Assembly: GCA_003260075.1 (NCBI GenBank)
Contig: QLIY01000396.1
Span: 1 to 64,000 of the forward strand
DNA length: 64,000 nt
Direction of reading: 5' to 3'
DNA from: Phallusia mammillata
Taxonomy: Eukaryota > Chordata > Ascidiacea > Phlebobranchia > Ascidiidae
Position numbers and translations under genes: made by a program
Notes under the pieces: generated by a model
What the model saw: the letters and a program-made list of their open reading frames with translations, nothing else
The model's database searches: none
What the model was told of the DNA's origin: nothing
Shown here: positions 49,913 to 61,236 of the stretch, piece after piece
How positions within the stretch are numbered: position 1 is the stretch's first letter
How the letters are laid out: every line of letters starts with the position of its first letter

Positions 49913-52111
49913 AGGAATCAATCTGCATCTGATTACTTTTCCAAAATTGGCCCTTCGGTGAAGAGAAACAGCGGTCGTCACTTTGAAACTATTGTTTTAA
50001 GGGGATTTTATCTGTTGCACCGAAAGTTTCAAAGCTGATATCCCCTATTGGGAAAATAAGCACCAAGTCTGCAGTCATGAGCCATTCTGTATGGGACATC
50101 GTTGTAGATCTTAGGACTTTTGTACGTTTATGATAAGTTATAATTGCAAATTTAGTTCCTGTAGTATTGGTTCTGCGCATGATTGATGTTTTTAGTTGCA
50201 CTTTAGACGTTATTTATAATGTTTATAATGCACTTTTTACTGGCAGATATATATATCTATAGGTTTTTACTGCTCCTAAAACATTCTGATCATTGCCTTT
50301 TAAGTTGTAAGTGCCTTTATCATGTGTAGGATTGGGTCCCGGATTCCCGGTATTTGAGATATTTTTATTCATTCCCAATCCCAGAGGCATTTTTTAAAGC
50401 CCGGAATTTAAGCTAAGTTTGTACGACGACCTGTCGCTGCGACATTGCAATATTTATTTTGCGGCAGTTATTACCACACCAGCCAGCATTATTTTTTATG
50501 CGTTCTAGTAGAAATGTAGAACGGTTCTACATTGTATAACTTCGGTCAAGAAGTAGCTACATAATTCTTTAGGGTGTATACGTTTTATGATTAACGCATT
50601 TGCAGTCAGTAAAACCTGACTAGGGACACATTTAAGATAGGGACACATTTAAGTTTTTACACCATCGTTACAAAAATGTTTGTAGACGTACGCTATAAAA
50701 AGTATAGCCTACTCTTGGAGACCTTGGAGTCCAAACGAACAAATTCGGCCAATAGACATATTTTTAAAGGCGTTTAGATTCAACCGAAAAAGTGGCATTT
50801 ATAGCTGAGAAGCGTTTTGTGCCAACCTTTTTATGAATATTGTATTATCTCACTGGCGCATTTGCTGTATAACACCAATATAATACCATTGTGGCTTAAA
50901 TTGTTGTTTATTTAGCTCACAAACTTTTGTAACTTTGTAAGTAAGTCAAAAGGCATCGTCTGTCACCATACAGGACTTTGGACTCACGCCGAGTTAGATC
51001 GATATATGCGGCTTAGGTTGTACCAAATAACACTATTTTGTTTACTCGATATTATGAGTTTTAGTAATAATCGTAGCAGCAGGGGTGCTTGTGTAGAATA
51101 AGTCAGCAAAAAGTGTTCTAAAAATATTTTACCTTTGCGTCCAGCCTACAAACAACGAGTAAAGAGATAAATGATGCTGTGTCCCCAAAGCCAAGCAAAC
51201 AATTTTAAACGAATAAGTTATAAAACCAACACACTGCACAAGGTGGACAAATCAAATAAACAGAACAGAACATGAAAACAACCTGCTAGAAACGCCAGCG
51301 CGAGCACAAATAACAAAATGTGACACGTGTAGCAACCAACCCAGTATATTGCTCAATGTTCACATTCTAGTGGCGTTTTATGGAACGATATGCCTAATTG
51401 TGGTTTGCATGATGTCTCGGGACCGTTAAGTCAAGGCCCAATAAACAAAGATATCGTTTTGCAATAAATATCGTGGGGCTTGCTGCTCCGAACACACTGG
51501 AGTGCCGCAAGGGCCCGAATTAGCTCGTACGGCTGATCTCTCGTCGCCAGCTGCACTGATGAGACCACATAGGTTAAAACAGTGTGCATTGTTTGTAGCT
51601 TGTTTTCGAGTCCGTTCTAAATTTTAAATACATACAAATGAGAAGAACAAAATACCGTTATTGAGATGCAAAACCAAATCTGTATAAAAACTGTGACAGA
51701 CATAAACCTTTCCATTCAACACCCAATACAAGACAACACCGAGCTATTGGGTGCTTCACATGCGATAACTAAAATGCACAAGGATATTGTGGGGAAACGA
51801 AATCATCTTGTATTTCATATTCATTTCCACACCAATCCATTTTGGTTTCACCAGGTAATAAACTGTTTTTACTAAGCTTATGTGTACGACTGCACAGCAT
51901 AGTTCTGTTACACATGCATTCAAGTGTTTGTATCCAATGATCCAAGGCTCCTTAAGAAGAATAAATTTATTCTGCACTCGCAATGTACATATATTACTGG
52001 ATACATTCAATCAAGCAAATACATATGTACATCTGACAGAACTATAGGCTTACACAGCATTTTTTCTATTAGTATGCAGTCTCTTTATGAAATACTGAAA
52101 GTTACAATCCA
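49913..52111. other. Gene-poor interval and putative 3' UTR of the kinase-Nudix gene A
   Basis: No gene is supported. A hammerhead-like repeat lies near 51541-51602. The last few hundred bases before 52112 resemble sequence downstream of paralogue B and probably hold the 3' UTR of gene A. Confidence 0.45.
51541..51602 (+). ncRNA. Hammerhead-ribozyme-like repeat, probably inactive
   Basis: CGTCGCCAGCTGCA precedes CTGATGAG (51556-51563), a short stem ACC/GGT with loop ACATA, and then TTAAAAC. Hammerheads carried by Penelope-like and retrozyme-type repeats have the order GTC, CAGCTG-containing stem I, CTGATGAG, stem II, CGAAAC. Here the essential GAAA box reads TAAAA, so the invariant G12 is lost and activity is unlikely. 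A related copy lies at 15731-15775. Confidence 0.35.
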
Positions 52112-52271
52112 TTACTTTGGCAAGTATTTTTCAAATTCCTTTGTTACTTGGGCTGTGCCAAAATAGGCCTGCATCACTTTTACCACAGCAATCTTGCCAG
52201 AACTTGCCATCTGGTCATGGTGGTCTCTGATCCACTCAGTCATGGTATTCAGGTTGAAATCCACACCTTCT

Positions 52272-52358
<87 letters not shown>

Positions 52359-55300
52359 CTCAAAGCTTAACTGATGATCACTTTTTACCTGTTAAAAGTG
52401 AAAATAGCAATGAAATTTCAAGAATAAATAGATCTCTTACTTTTATCATACCCGATGCCCAGTGCATCCTGGCAATTTAATAGTTCGTCCTTTAGATAAG
52501 GGTACTTTAAATCAGGATTGTCCTGCTTCACTTAATTTAGGTAAATTTCAACCAAAAACGAAGCTTCAATGCTGACATTGTACAATGTCACAAGATTTAC
52601 TTTGTAAAATCGACTCAGCCTGTACCCTAAAAATGTGATTCCGACTTCTCCACAAGCTTACAGTATTTAAAAAGCGTAGAGTAGGAAAAACTTGTAATTG
52701 TGAGAACAAGTAATAATTGTGAGAGAGTAGTGGTGAGAGCAGGGCCACCCGTTTTTACAGAACTATAACAACTCATGTCAGAAGGTTTTGACACACAGGT
52801 CAGGGATATGTTAAGGCACAAGCATTAAACAATCCAGTTGTTTTGTTTTGCCAAAAAAGGTTAAAATTATAACACGCAACACTTACTCTTTTATCATTTA
52901 AGTCAATAAAACCACACATTCCCCACTCATGGGTATCAAATTTGAGATAGACAGTGTTTAAGTGAATAGCCTTTGAATCTTCATTGTCCAAGGGCAGCCC
53001 AAGTTCCTGAAAAAATGTCGAACAAATTTAAATGTAAACATTTTTTTTCTTTTTTAAGCTAAATTTTAAATTGGAGTTAAATAGGGGCTGTTGGTTTGTT
53101 CATTTTTGGATTGGAGTTGAATATGTTCACCTCATTTAATCCCCGAGCAGCTGTTCTGACAAGTGAAACTGTTGCAGGATCAGCGTCTTTGTCCAGGTAA
53201 TCCAAAACAGAGCAACTTTCCACAGCTCCACATGTATAAGTCCCCGGGCTTGCCACACCTTCATAAATTGGCAACATTACAAAAACTTTTGACACAAATT
53301 AACAGCGGAGCATCTCCATACAATACTGTATTTTCCTGCTTAATTTAATGTTAGAATAACATGTTGTAAATACTGAAACAGAATACAACAATTAGAACAT
53401 TACAAAACAACCTTTGGCTCTTGATCTTTGGGTGAAAACAAATTTTCTCTTTCCATCTTTTTCTTTCGTGAGAACAGCAACATGTAGACCAAATGATGTG
53501 CTGTAGATTTTGTTAACTTCACCTATGTCTGTTAAAATACTTGATTTCTCAATCTCATCAAAGCTTCTCCAGATGTCTCTGATTGCTCGGTGATGGCAAT
53601 ATGTTGACTGTTTAAATCTGCAAAGTTTTTATTAATGATGGTAAAAAAAATATATTGAAAATATTATTGAATACCATACGTTTTAAATCTTCTGAGAAAA
53701 TGGTAAGAAAACATACTCTAAAAGTACATATTTGTTCACACTACATGCTGCTTTAAAACAATTTTAGTTTTGTTGTATAACATATACCACTACTCACTCC
53801 AGTTCAATGTGCTGACTTTCTTCTTCTCCTTGACGATCCAACACAATTTTCTTCAGAGCAATGTTTGGGTTGTTATCAATTATTTTTTGTTTTGCTTTCT
53901 GTAGATATTCTTTCTTGTTTTTAATGAACATTTTATCTAGGTGGTCTTCAAGAGGACTGAAAAGAAACATTGCTTTTTACAGGAATGCACAACCTTTTTA
54001 ATTTTTCAAAAATATGCCTACTGTTCCTCTTCTCTGTGCCTTTTCACAAGGCACAAAAGATTTTTTTCAGCATAAGTTGGTTTGGGACTGTTAAAACGTT
54101 CTTCCATGGTGACATGTTCATCAACCTAGAGCAACAAAAAGCCAAAAAGTTGGTTTTGTCTGAGATCACCTACTATGCCTAGTTCAGTTATTTACTTGTT
54201 TAATGACAACCCTCAAGTTTGCTGCAACAATTGGACATTACTGCCGTTCAGAAAATACACTTTTGTTTGCATACCAATTTCAATGACTAGTACAAGGTTG
54301 TTAGTGAAAAATATATTTTTAAATAAAAGAGAAATAATACCTCATTAACCACTGAATCAGCCACAAAAATGCTAGTGATCATCAAAAACCCACAAGAAAA
54401 GAATTCACCCTTTGACTCCTTTAGTTTAAATGGATTTTCCTTAGTGAAATGTTCAGCAACAATTTTCTGAAAGCTAGGGCATTTCTCTACATCTCCACAA
54501 CATTGCCAAATCAACTGACCAATTCTACCAGCACTTCCATGAGAAGTTGAGAATTTTATGCCATCAACAGAAACTGATTTGTTGTCGCTCAGTTTAATTT
54601 CAACCTGTTTCTCTGTGGAAATGACAAAAAATAGTAAAACACCAGTAAAAACAAATTTATTCGTTTGACAGGCAAAATCAACTTAGATGGTTTTTGCACA
54701 TGTACCTGATTATTTGTGACCAAGATTTAGCTCCTTGTTGTATAGATTTTTTTATGGAAATTGGTGTTTTGGCTTGCCTTGGGTCTTTTTAAGTGTTGAA
54801 ATCAGAAACTTGATTATTCTAAATCAGTTTGAAACTAGGATCCCTAAAATGCTAAAACGATTGTATGGTATACCAGTTGGTAAATCAATGAAAAATTTTA
54901 AGCTTGTTAACACTTCAAAACAAAGTTTGACTTGGAGTGTCCTGTTTTGTGCATAAAAAACACCAAACACAGTTTATGATTCTAAACTCAGCAGTTATGC
55001 TACAGTGTCTGTTACATCATTTTTTTGCCTTTAAATAAACAAATCCAACAAAGTTTGACAAATACCATAAACCTCTCTGGCTGAAAAACATGGACAGAGT
55101 CAGATTGACACATAATAGCTTTTACACATTGGCTTGCAAACCACAGGTGGGTGCAAGTAAAGGACTAAACAAAGTGATTTCTTGCATTACTAAAACAACC
55201 GATCATTACTACTTTTGGATAAGTTCGTTGTGTAGTATCTATCCAATGGTTGTTTCCCAGACTTTGTAGTATAAACAATCAATCCAAATGCAAAAACATC

Positions 55301-57724
55301 TTGTTTTTCATTGTTCCAGCCAATTGGAGCAGAATAGCGTACATGGCCCTAGTGTTGTCATAAATGTAAAGCAAATAATTTGTTGAAGCTGGGAAAGAAC
55401 TATATAGTATATAAGCAGTAAAAATGTACTACCTTTGATATGTAATGTTAAAACTCAAAGTTAATTTGAAAAATAAAACAGCACCATCATTTTTATTTAC
55501 ACATCAAATATACTTTTGTCTTAGGTAAATAACATTTTTTTGTAGATTTTGTGGGTTGAAACATATGCATGGATGATTGAACACATTTGCTTGTACTATA
55601 CCTTTGAATCATCTGCATTGAAACTGTGGCATGACAAGCCAAAATCACACAGCTTTGCAACAGGATAAATGGGTTTGGTATCCAACTAAAAATAGTTCAA
55701 AAACATGTTTACCACACTTCAAACATGTGAAACAAAGTTCATAACTGACTAATAATTACCAAGGATAAACCACTATAAATGGATCTGTTTATCAGCCTTG
55801 TAAAGGATATATTGATAATACTGAAGTGAAATAATGGACTATTACATCACTCTTGATGGGATAAGTATTTGCTCTTAGTATGTGATAAGTATTTGAAACC
55901 TCTGAGAATAAACCATAACATAACCATAACACATTTTTCAAGTTTAGGGGAAAATTTTTCTCTGCAGTGTACAGAATCAATTATAGTAAATGTCTTTGTT
56001 ACTATGCAACAATATGTAAAATACAACCTTAAACCCACTGGCACATCACAATCATAAAGTGGGAAAAAGGATATCAAGAGCATTTTTTAGCTAAAAAGCA
56101 TATTAACCCATGTTAAGTAGATGATAATCCATTTATTACCAAGATATTTTCTGGTCTCAAGTCCCTGTGAAATATTCCCTGTGAGTGCAAGTAATCCATG
56201 GCATTTGCAACTTGGTAAGCAATATGCCAGGTAAGAAAATTTGACAAACCACTACCGCCATCAGTGACAGTTGATTTAATGTACTTCATCAATGTTACCT
56301 GAATAGTTATGTAAGCATAACATCAATTCAGAGTGGCTTAACAAGACACAAGAATAACTATAACAAAAAAAGCCTTTCAAATAGTAAAATAGAAAAGCAA
56401 TTTCATTCTTAATTGAGTTAATACTTTGGATGACCAGAAAACATAGAACTCATTATGTGTAAAATAGAAATCTGCAATTGAACTAAAAGTGATTAACTAT
56501 ACACATTCAAAAAATGTCTAAACAAATTTAAAAATTGCATTTGGTAACTGGAAATTTAAATACCATTTTGCGGGTAAATAGTAATGCCGTTTATTTCAGT
56601 AACATGATTTATGGATTCGGTCATAAATGTTTGTAATTTTTTTTCACTCCTACAAATGGTCAAGTCCAGAATAAAAATAATCAGAAACCATTTCCTATTT
56701 TTTGCAACCAAAATGACACTACATTTACGTATATCATGATTTAGGGTAAGGCATATGTACAAATATTTGTCATTACCTCTATATATTCCATGACAATGAA
56801 AACTTCCTCATCGAAGATGCCACTTCCTCTAAAGGCAATAATGTTATCATGCCTTAATGACCTGTATGTTAAGTCAGAAATTAAAGTTTTGCATAACTTT
56901 GTTGACATTGAAGAAAAAAAAATACTTTGTTAAAAAATAATAAACAAGTGTCCAAAGTGCAGCCTGCGGGCCAAATGCGGCCCCCAGCAGCATTTCACGT
57001 AGCCCGCGGCTGTTTTTTCAAATTGTGTTGCTTATGACCCGCCATAGTTTAGTTTAAGTTTTTGGATTTTGGCGACTCGTTACTTCCAGCAAAAAGTTCC
57101 TTTCCTTGGAACTTTACTTACCGGTAAAAAGGAAGGTGGTGACGCAACAAAATCCCACAATTTCCTTAAATTTGTGTTCTAATTCTAAAAAACGTTGGCC
57201 CACTGGCGTCCTCACATGGTAAAAATTGGCCCTCATTAAAAAAAGTTTGGACATCCCTGAAGTAGACAAACATTAGTGTTTCATTACCGTAATATTTTGG
57301 ACTCTTCACTGAAGTTAACTTTAGCATTTCCATTTTGTGCTTTTTGACGTTTGACAGCAACAGGTTGGCCTTTGAGACTTGATTTGTAAACAGCTCCAAA
57401 GTTTCCTGACCCAATTTCCCTTAAATTTTCCCAATTATTCAAACCAACTTCTTCAGGTTTCAATTCAGTTGGTTCTGCTAAATCAAAATGACTTTTCAGT
57501 CATTTCTGCTATTTCAAGATTGGTGAAAAAAATACAACTACTTCACTGTGAAAAAAACTTTTATACCTTGTTCAAAGTTAAGATTTTTAATCAAATTATC
57601 CAATTCTTCCAGGGGGGGGGGCATTTGAAAGGTCTTCATAGAAAAATGTCCCGTTTGCACTTTCCAAAATGATTTTTAGATTTTCAAGAACTTTTCCAGA
57701 TAACATAGACAGCTGCTTAGCCAT
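52112..57724 (-). CDS. Kinase/Nudix-like fusion protein, tandem copy A
   Basis: Exons: 57724-57567, 57477-57288, 56861-56777, 56298-56140, 55685-55602, 55348-55213, 55164-55126, then (after one unresolved linker) 54612-54341, 54125-54022, 53956-53798, 53617-53412, 53258-53131, 53006-52887, 52388-52112. A helical leader of about 50 aa precedes a TKL-like kinase with IGSGNFGAVYKSS, VAVK, FHRDLKPEN and KLCDFGLS, and DVFAFG in the C-lobe; the catalytic Lys, Asp and DFG are present. The middle (about 180 aa, with CGDVEKCPSFQKIVAEHF) is not recognised. The C-terminal part has FTQRSRAKGVASPGTYTCGA, RTAARGLNEELGL and EWGMCGFID, resembling IPP-isomerase-type Nudix folds. Poly-G at 57612-57621 and 52272-52358 replaces coding bases that copy B or the fragment keeps. 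Function unknown. Confidence 0.75.
52272..52358. repeat. Poly-G tract replacing coding sequence in the last exon of copy A
   Basis: In the last exon of copy B, 58 bases encoding roughly EQVKSAFTWGPKDKFEHSSI lie between the same flanks. In copy A these are replaced by 87 G, which breaks the reading frame. The flanks match B almost perfectly, so the tract is best explained as lost or mis-called sequence. Confidence 0.88.
56945..57259. mobile_element. MITE-like insertion in a kinase intron, with an empty site in the paralogous fragment
   Basis: The ends TGTCCAAAGTGCAGCC and AGTTTGGACATCCCTG are roughly inverted, with CGGGCCAAATGCGGCC near the left end, as in hAT-type elements. The flanks AATAATAAACAAG and AAGTAGAC join directly as AATAATAAACAAGTAGAC at about 60068 in the decayed fragment, which therefore shows the pre-insertion site. 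The target duplication is unclear. Confidence 0.7.
57612..57621. repeat. Poly-G tract replacing coding sequence in the first exon of copy A
   Basis: The decayed fragment at about 60466-60478 has ATGATTTGGCAA between the same flanks (TTCCA and CATTTG). Copy A has 10 G there instead, which changes the length by 2 and shifts the frame. This is independent support for reading the poly-G tracts as artefacts. Confidence 0.85.
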
Positions 57725-57909
57725 TTTTAAAAAGTGAGCACTAAAAAGTTAAAATATGTCTGATTTGAGACGTTGAAAACATTGAAGTTTCAAAACATAT
57801 TGTACTAGTTTCAAAAAATATTGTCAAAGAACAGCACAAAGCTGTTTGACCTATGATAGAAATGCAAAAATATATATATAGCTAAACATTAGAAAATAGC
57901 ATTTTAATA

Positions 57910-59091
57910 AATGAAAAAGTTCAAGTGCAATTTGACTGCTAATTGACACCAACAAATTTGACTTGATTTCCAACTGTGATCTATCCCTCCTAAAGAAGAA
58001 TTTTTTTTATTTAGGATAACATTTAGTGCAAATCTTAACACTTTTTTCATTGATGTTTTTTGAAAGACTTCCTTTTTTCCAACAATGTAACAGTAGCCAA
58101 TCGCAAATCTATGTATGGTTTTGGGCAATCTTTTTTCTCGTGTGTGTCTTTGTGCATGAGAATTTTTTTTACACATTCAATGCCAAACTCCATGCAACAA
58201 ACATTTAGTGATGGTCCAATTGCTACTTTTCACATGATTTCAATACCTCTTTTTATGCTATCTACAATGCTTCGTATGATACCTTCAAGAACGCCTTTCC
58301 AAAGTTGTAAAAACACATCAGGAAAACAGAGAGAAAGAATTAACTGTTTACGAAGTCACACATTTTAGTAGGCTAGTGGAGTAAATACTGTTGCTACACA
58401 TTGAAATACAACAATATACCTTTAAATGGCAAAATCAAAACTGTTGAAATTTCATCATATTCGGAGATTGTTTAAAAAATTTACCCATTTCAGGGGGCTA
58501 GTAGGGTAAATATTGGAACTACATGGTAAAACACAACAATTGTAAATAGCATATTCTACAAGCTATTCAAATTTTAGTCAATTCCCACACTGATCAAAAA
58601 CTCTTTTTAGGGGGCTAGCAGGATAATTACTGGGGTTATCACGACAAATGAAGAAGAGTGCACATCTACATGACCATATTAACCATCTGTTAAACTTTTA
58701 TACAAATCTATCAAAGATTTCATGCCAAAAGTGCATGGACAAACTTTTCTAGGGAATAAAGAAAAAAAGCAAAGTGAAATCAAGATGCAGGAAAGGGACC
58801 CATAATTATGTTACAATGATCTCCTGTTGTAGCAACAGTTACTCTTGGAGAGTTTGTTACAATCCCATCAAATCCCATCGACTGTGGCTCAGGACCTTCA
58901 TAGACCCAAACATCCTTTCCGTGCACAGCTTTGGCTATCACCAGTTTTGCAATATCAAATTGACTTGCCTTGGCCAGAAGATTGTGATTTGCTTTCACTA
59001 CAACCCTGGAGCTTTTCTTTTTTGCAGAAAAGCGCATTTTCCAAAGCACAGAGAAGTCAGGGTTAATGGACAACTCACTAAAAAAACATGA
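57910..59091 (-). pseudogene. LACC1-like laccase-domain pseudogene
   Basis: Minus-strand reading gives SSRVVVKANHNLLAKA, AKAVHGKDVWVYEGPEP and FDGIVTNSPRVTVATTGDHC (59060-58790), then WKGVLEGIIRSIVDSI, KVAIGPSLNVCCMEFG and KPYIDLRLATVTLLEK (58310-58075), and FFRRDRSQLEIKSN (near 57985). These match the order of the multicopper-polyphenol-oxidoreductase/laccase domain of LACC1 (FAMIN), a purine-metabolism enzyme in macrophages. A TGA at 58230-58232 interrupts it, a few residues before it are missing, and further stops follow. It is therefore a decayed or fragmentary copy, sitting between kinase-Nudix copy A and the kinase fragment. Confidence 0.72.
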
Positions 59092-59479
59092 TGGCAAGAA
59101 ACTGGAAGTACTCTAGATCTGTACATAGTAAAAGCCTCTTTGGGCTCAGGTTTTTTTTATTCTGCCTGAATCAATATGCAAAGAAACCTTATGCAATTGC
59201 ATGAATAAACTTTCCATCATCAGCATTTTTTACATCCAAAGAGTAAAATAAATAATACAATTGCATTATTTGTTTTACTTTCATCCATTACACATTTTAA
59301 CTCAATGATGCCAATACATGTAAATCTATACCCTATTTCTCAACAAAGTTTGTGTTATACTTAACAATCACCAAAACGACTGCCATCACTATACTACTTG
59401 TTGTGGACTGTGGTATTGGCAGCAGTATTGTAATGCAACAAAAACATCCTGTTTTTTCAAAAAGAGGAAGTAACTGTGA

Positions 59480-60575
59480 CACCTTCAGTTCCTAAATTAT
59501 TTGTCATTTTATTTGGCTTAATGAGGAGGAAGTACTAATTGTCAGCCACATTAATGGTGATTTGATTTGTTTTTACTTTAACATTTTGTGATTTCAAAAA
59601 AAGAGTGGCCACAGTCCTATTCAAAAATTCAGTAGCTACTATGAGAAAAACCAAAAACACTTTGCATGTGTAAAATAAAAATCCACCATTGAACTGAAGG
59701 TGATCAACTATACACATTAAAAATAAACCTGAAAAAAATTTGTTTGTTAGCTGGAATTTTAAATACCTACTTTACAGTGAATAATAATTTAATTAATTTC
59801 ATCACTTAGCAACATGATTTTGGATTAAGGCATAAATGTTTGTAATTTATTATCAATCTAAAAAATTGGTCAAGTCAATTATAACATGCATCAAAATCAT
59901 TTCATACTTTTTTATTATTTCATTGATTTACCTCAATCTTTTGTCTTTACTACAGTGTATTCTGTGTCAATGAAAACTTCTTCACCAATGATGCCACTTG
60001 CTCAATAGGCAATAATGTTGTCATGCCTTAATCACCTCTAAGAACTCATAAATAATACTTCATTGAAAAATAATAAACAAGTAGACCTATGTTAGTGTTA
60101 CATTACTATAGTATTTTGGACTCAGTAATATAGTTATATTTTCAGCATTTTTTCTTCATTTTGTGTTATTTGAACTTTGGTAGCAACAGATTGGCCTTTT
60201 AGGACTTCATTTGCAAATAGCTCCAAATTTTCTTGACCCAATTTTCCTTAATTGTGCCCATTCTCCAAACCAACTTCTTCAGGTTTTAGTTCAGGGGTAT
60301 CTGCAAAATAAAATTAAGTTTCTTGTCATTTCTGCTATTTCGAACTCAACAAAATCATTTGCTTTAACATACTAATCAATAATTACAAATACTGTACTGT
60401 TAAATGAAGTTTTATACCTTTTTTAAAGTTTAGATTTTTAATCAAATTATCCAATTATTCCAATGATTTGGCAACATTTGAAATGCCTGTATAGACAGAT
60501 GTTCTTTTGCATTTTCCAAAAAGAGTTTTAGATTCCAAGAACTTTTTTAGATAACACAGACAGCTGATTTTTTAT
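59480..60575 (-). pseudogene. Decayed kinase fragment of the kinase/Nudix family
   Basis: Segments match copy A in order: leader exon (60575-60418), glycine-loop exon (60300-60106), the following exon (60040-59951), and intron sequence down to about 59480. The start codon is lost, the glycine loop reads roughly IGSRKFGA, a stop follows it, and several frameshifts are present. No middle or Nudix part is seen. It is a remnant of a third tandem copy. Confidence 0.82.
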
Positions 60576-61236
60576 AATTAAGCACAAAAAATAAAATTAC
60601 AGTATGTCTACTGAGTCAATATGTTGAAAACATCAAAATTAAACAATGGAAAATAACAAATTAGTTTTCCACAAAAACAGATCATAAAATTCAAACTTGG
60701 TATAACAGAGACTACCCAACTATGTCAACTTTAAAATTCAATACACATGTTTTGAAGTGTTTGTATCCATGACGCCTATATTCAGCACTCACTATGTGCA
60801 TAAAATACTGGCACTACTTACATATATAGAGCTGTGGTCCTACTAACATAAATAGTGTTTTCTTCTGCTTGAAGACTGCCAAAGAAATAAACCAGAACAC
60901 ACAACAAAAAAAGTTTTTGTTCTTAGTTTTTTTAATGAAGAAATATTTTACATTGAAAACAATACGAGAATTTGACAAGATTAGTAAAATAAAAACAATT
61001 CAAAAGATTAAGTGCTACTAATAACTGATACAACAAAAAAATATACATTTGCAATAGCACAAAGGTGAGAAGAAACTTCACTTTAACATAACATACAAAC
61101 ACAAATAAAAATTATCCTACTAAATCTACATCATTGGTTCATTTTAATCTGCAAATATTCAACCATATAAGTAAATACTTGTATACATCTTATGGCACTA
61201 TGTTAATGTATATCATACACTGAAAATTGCAATGCA

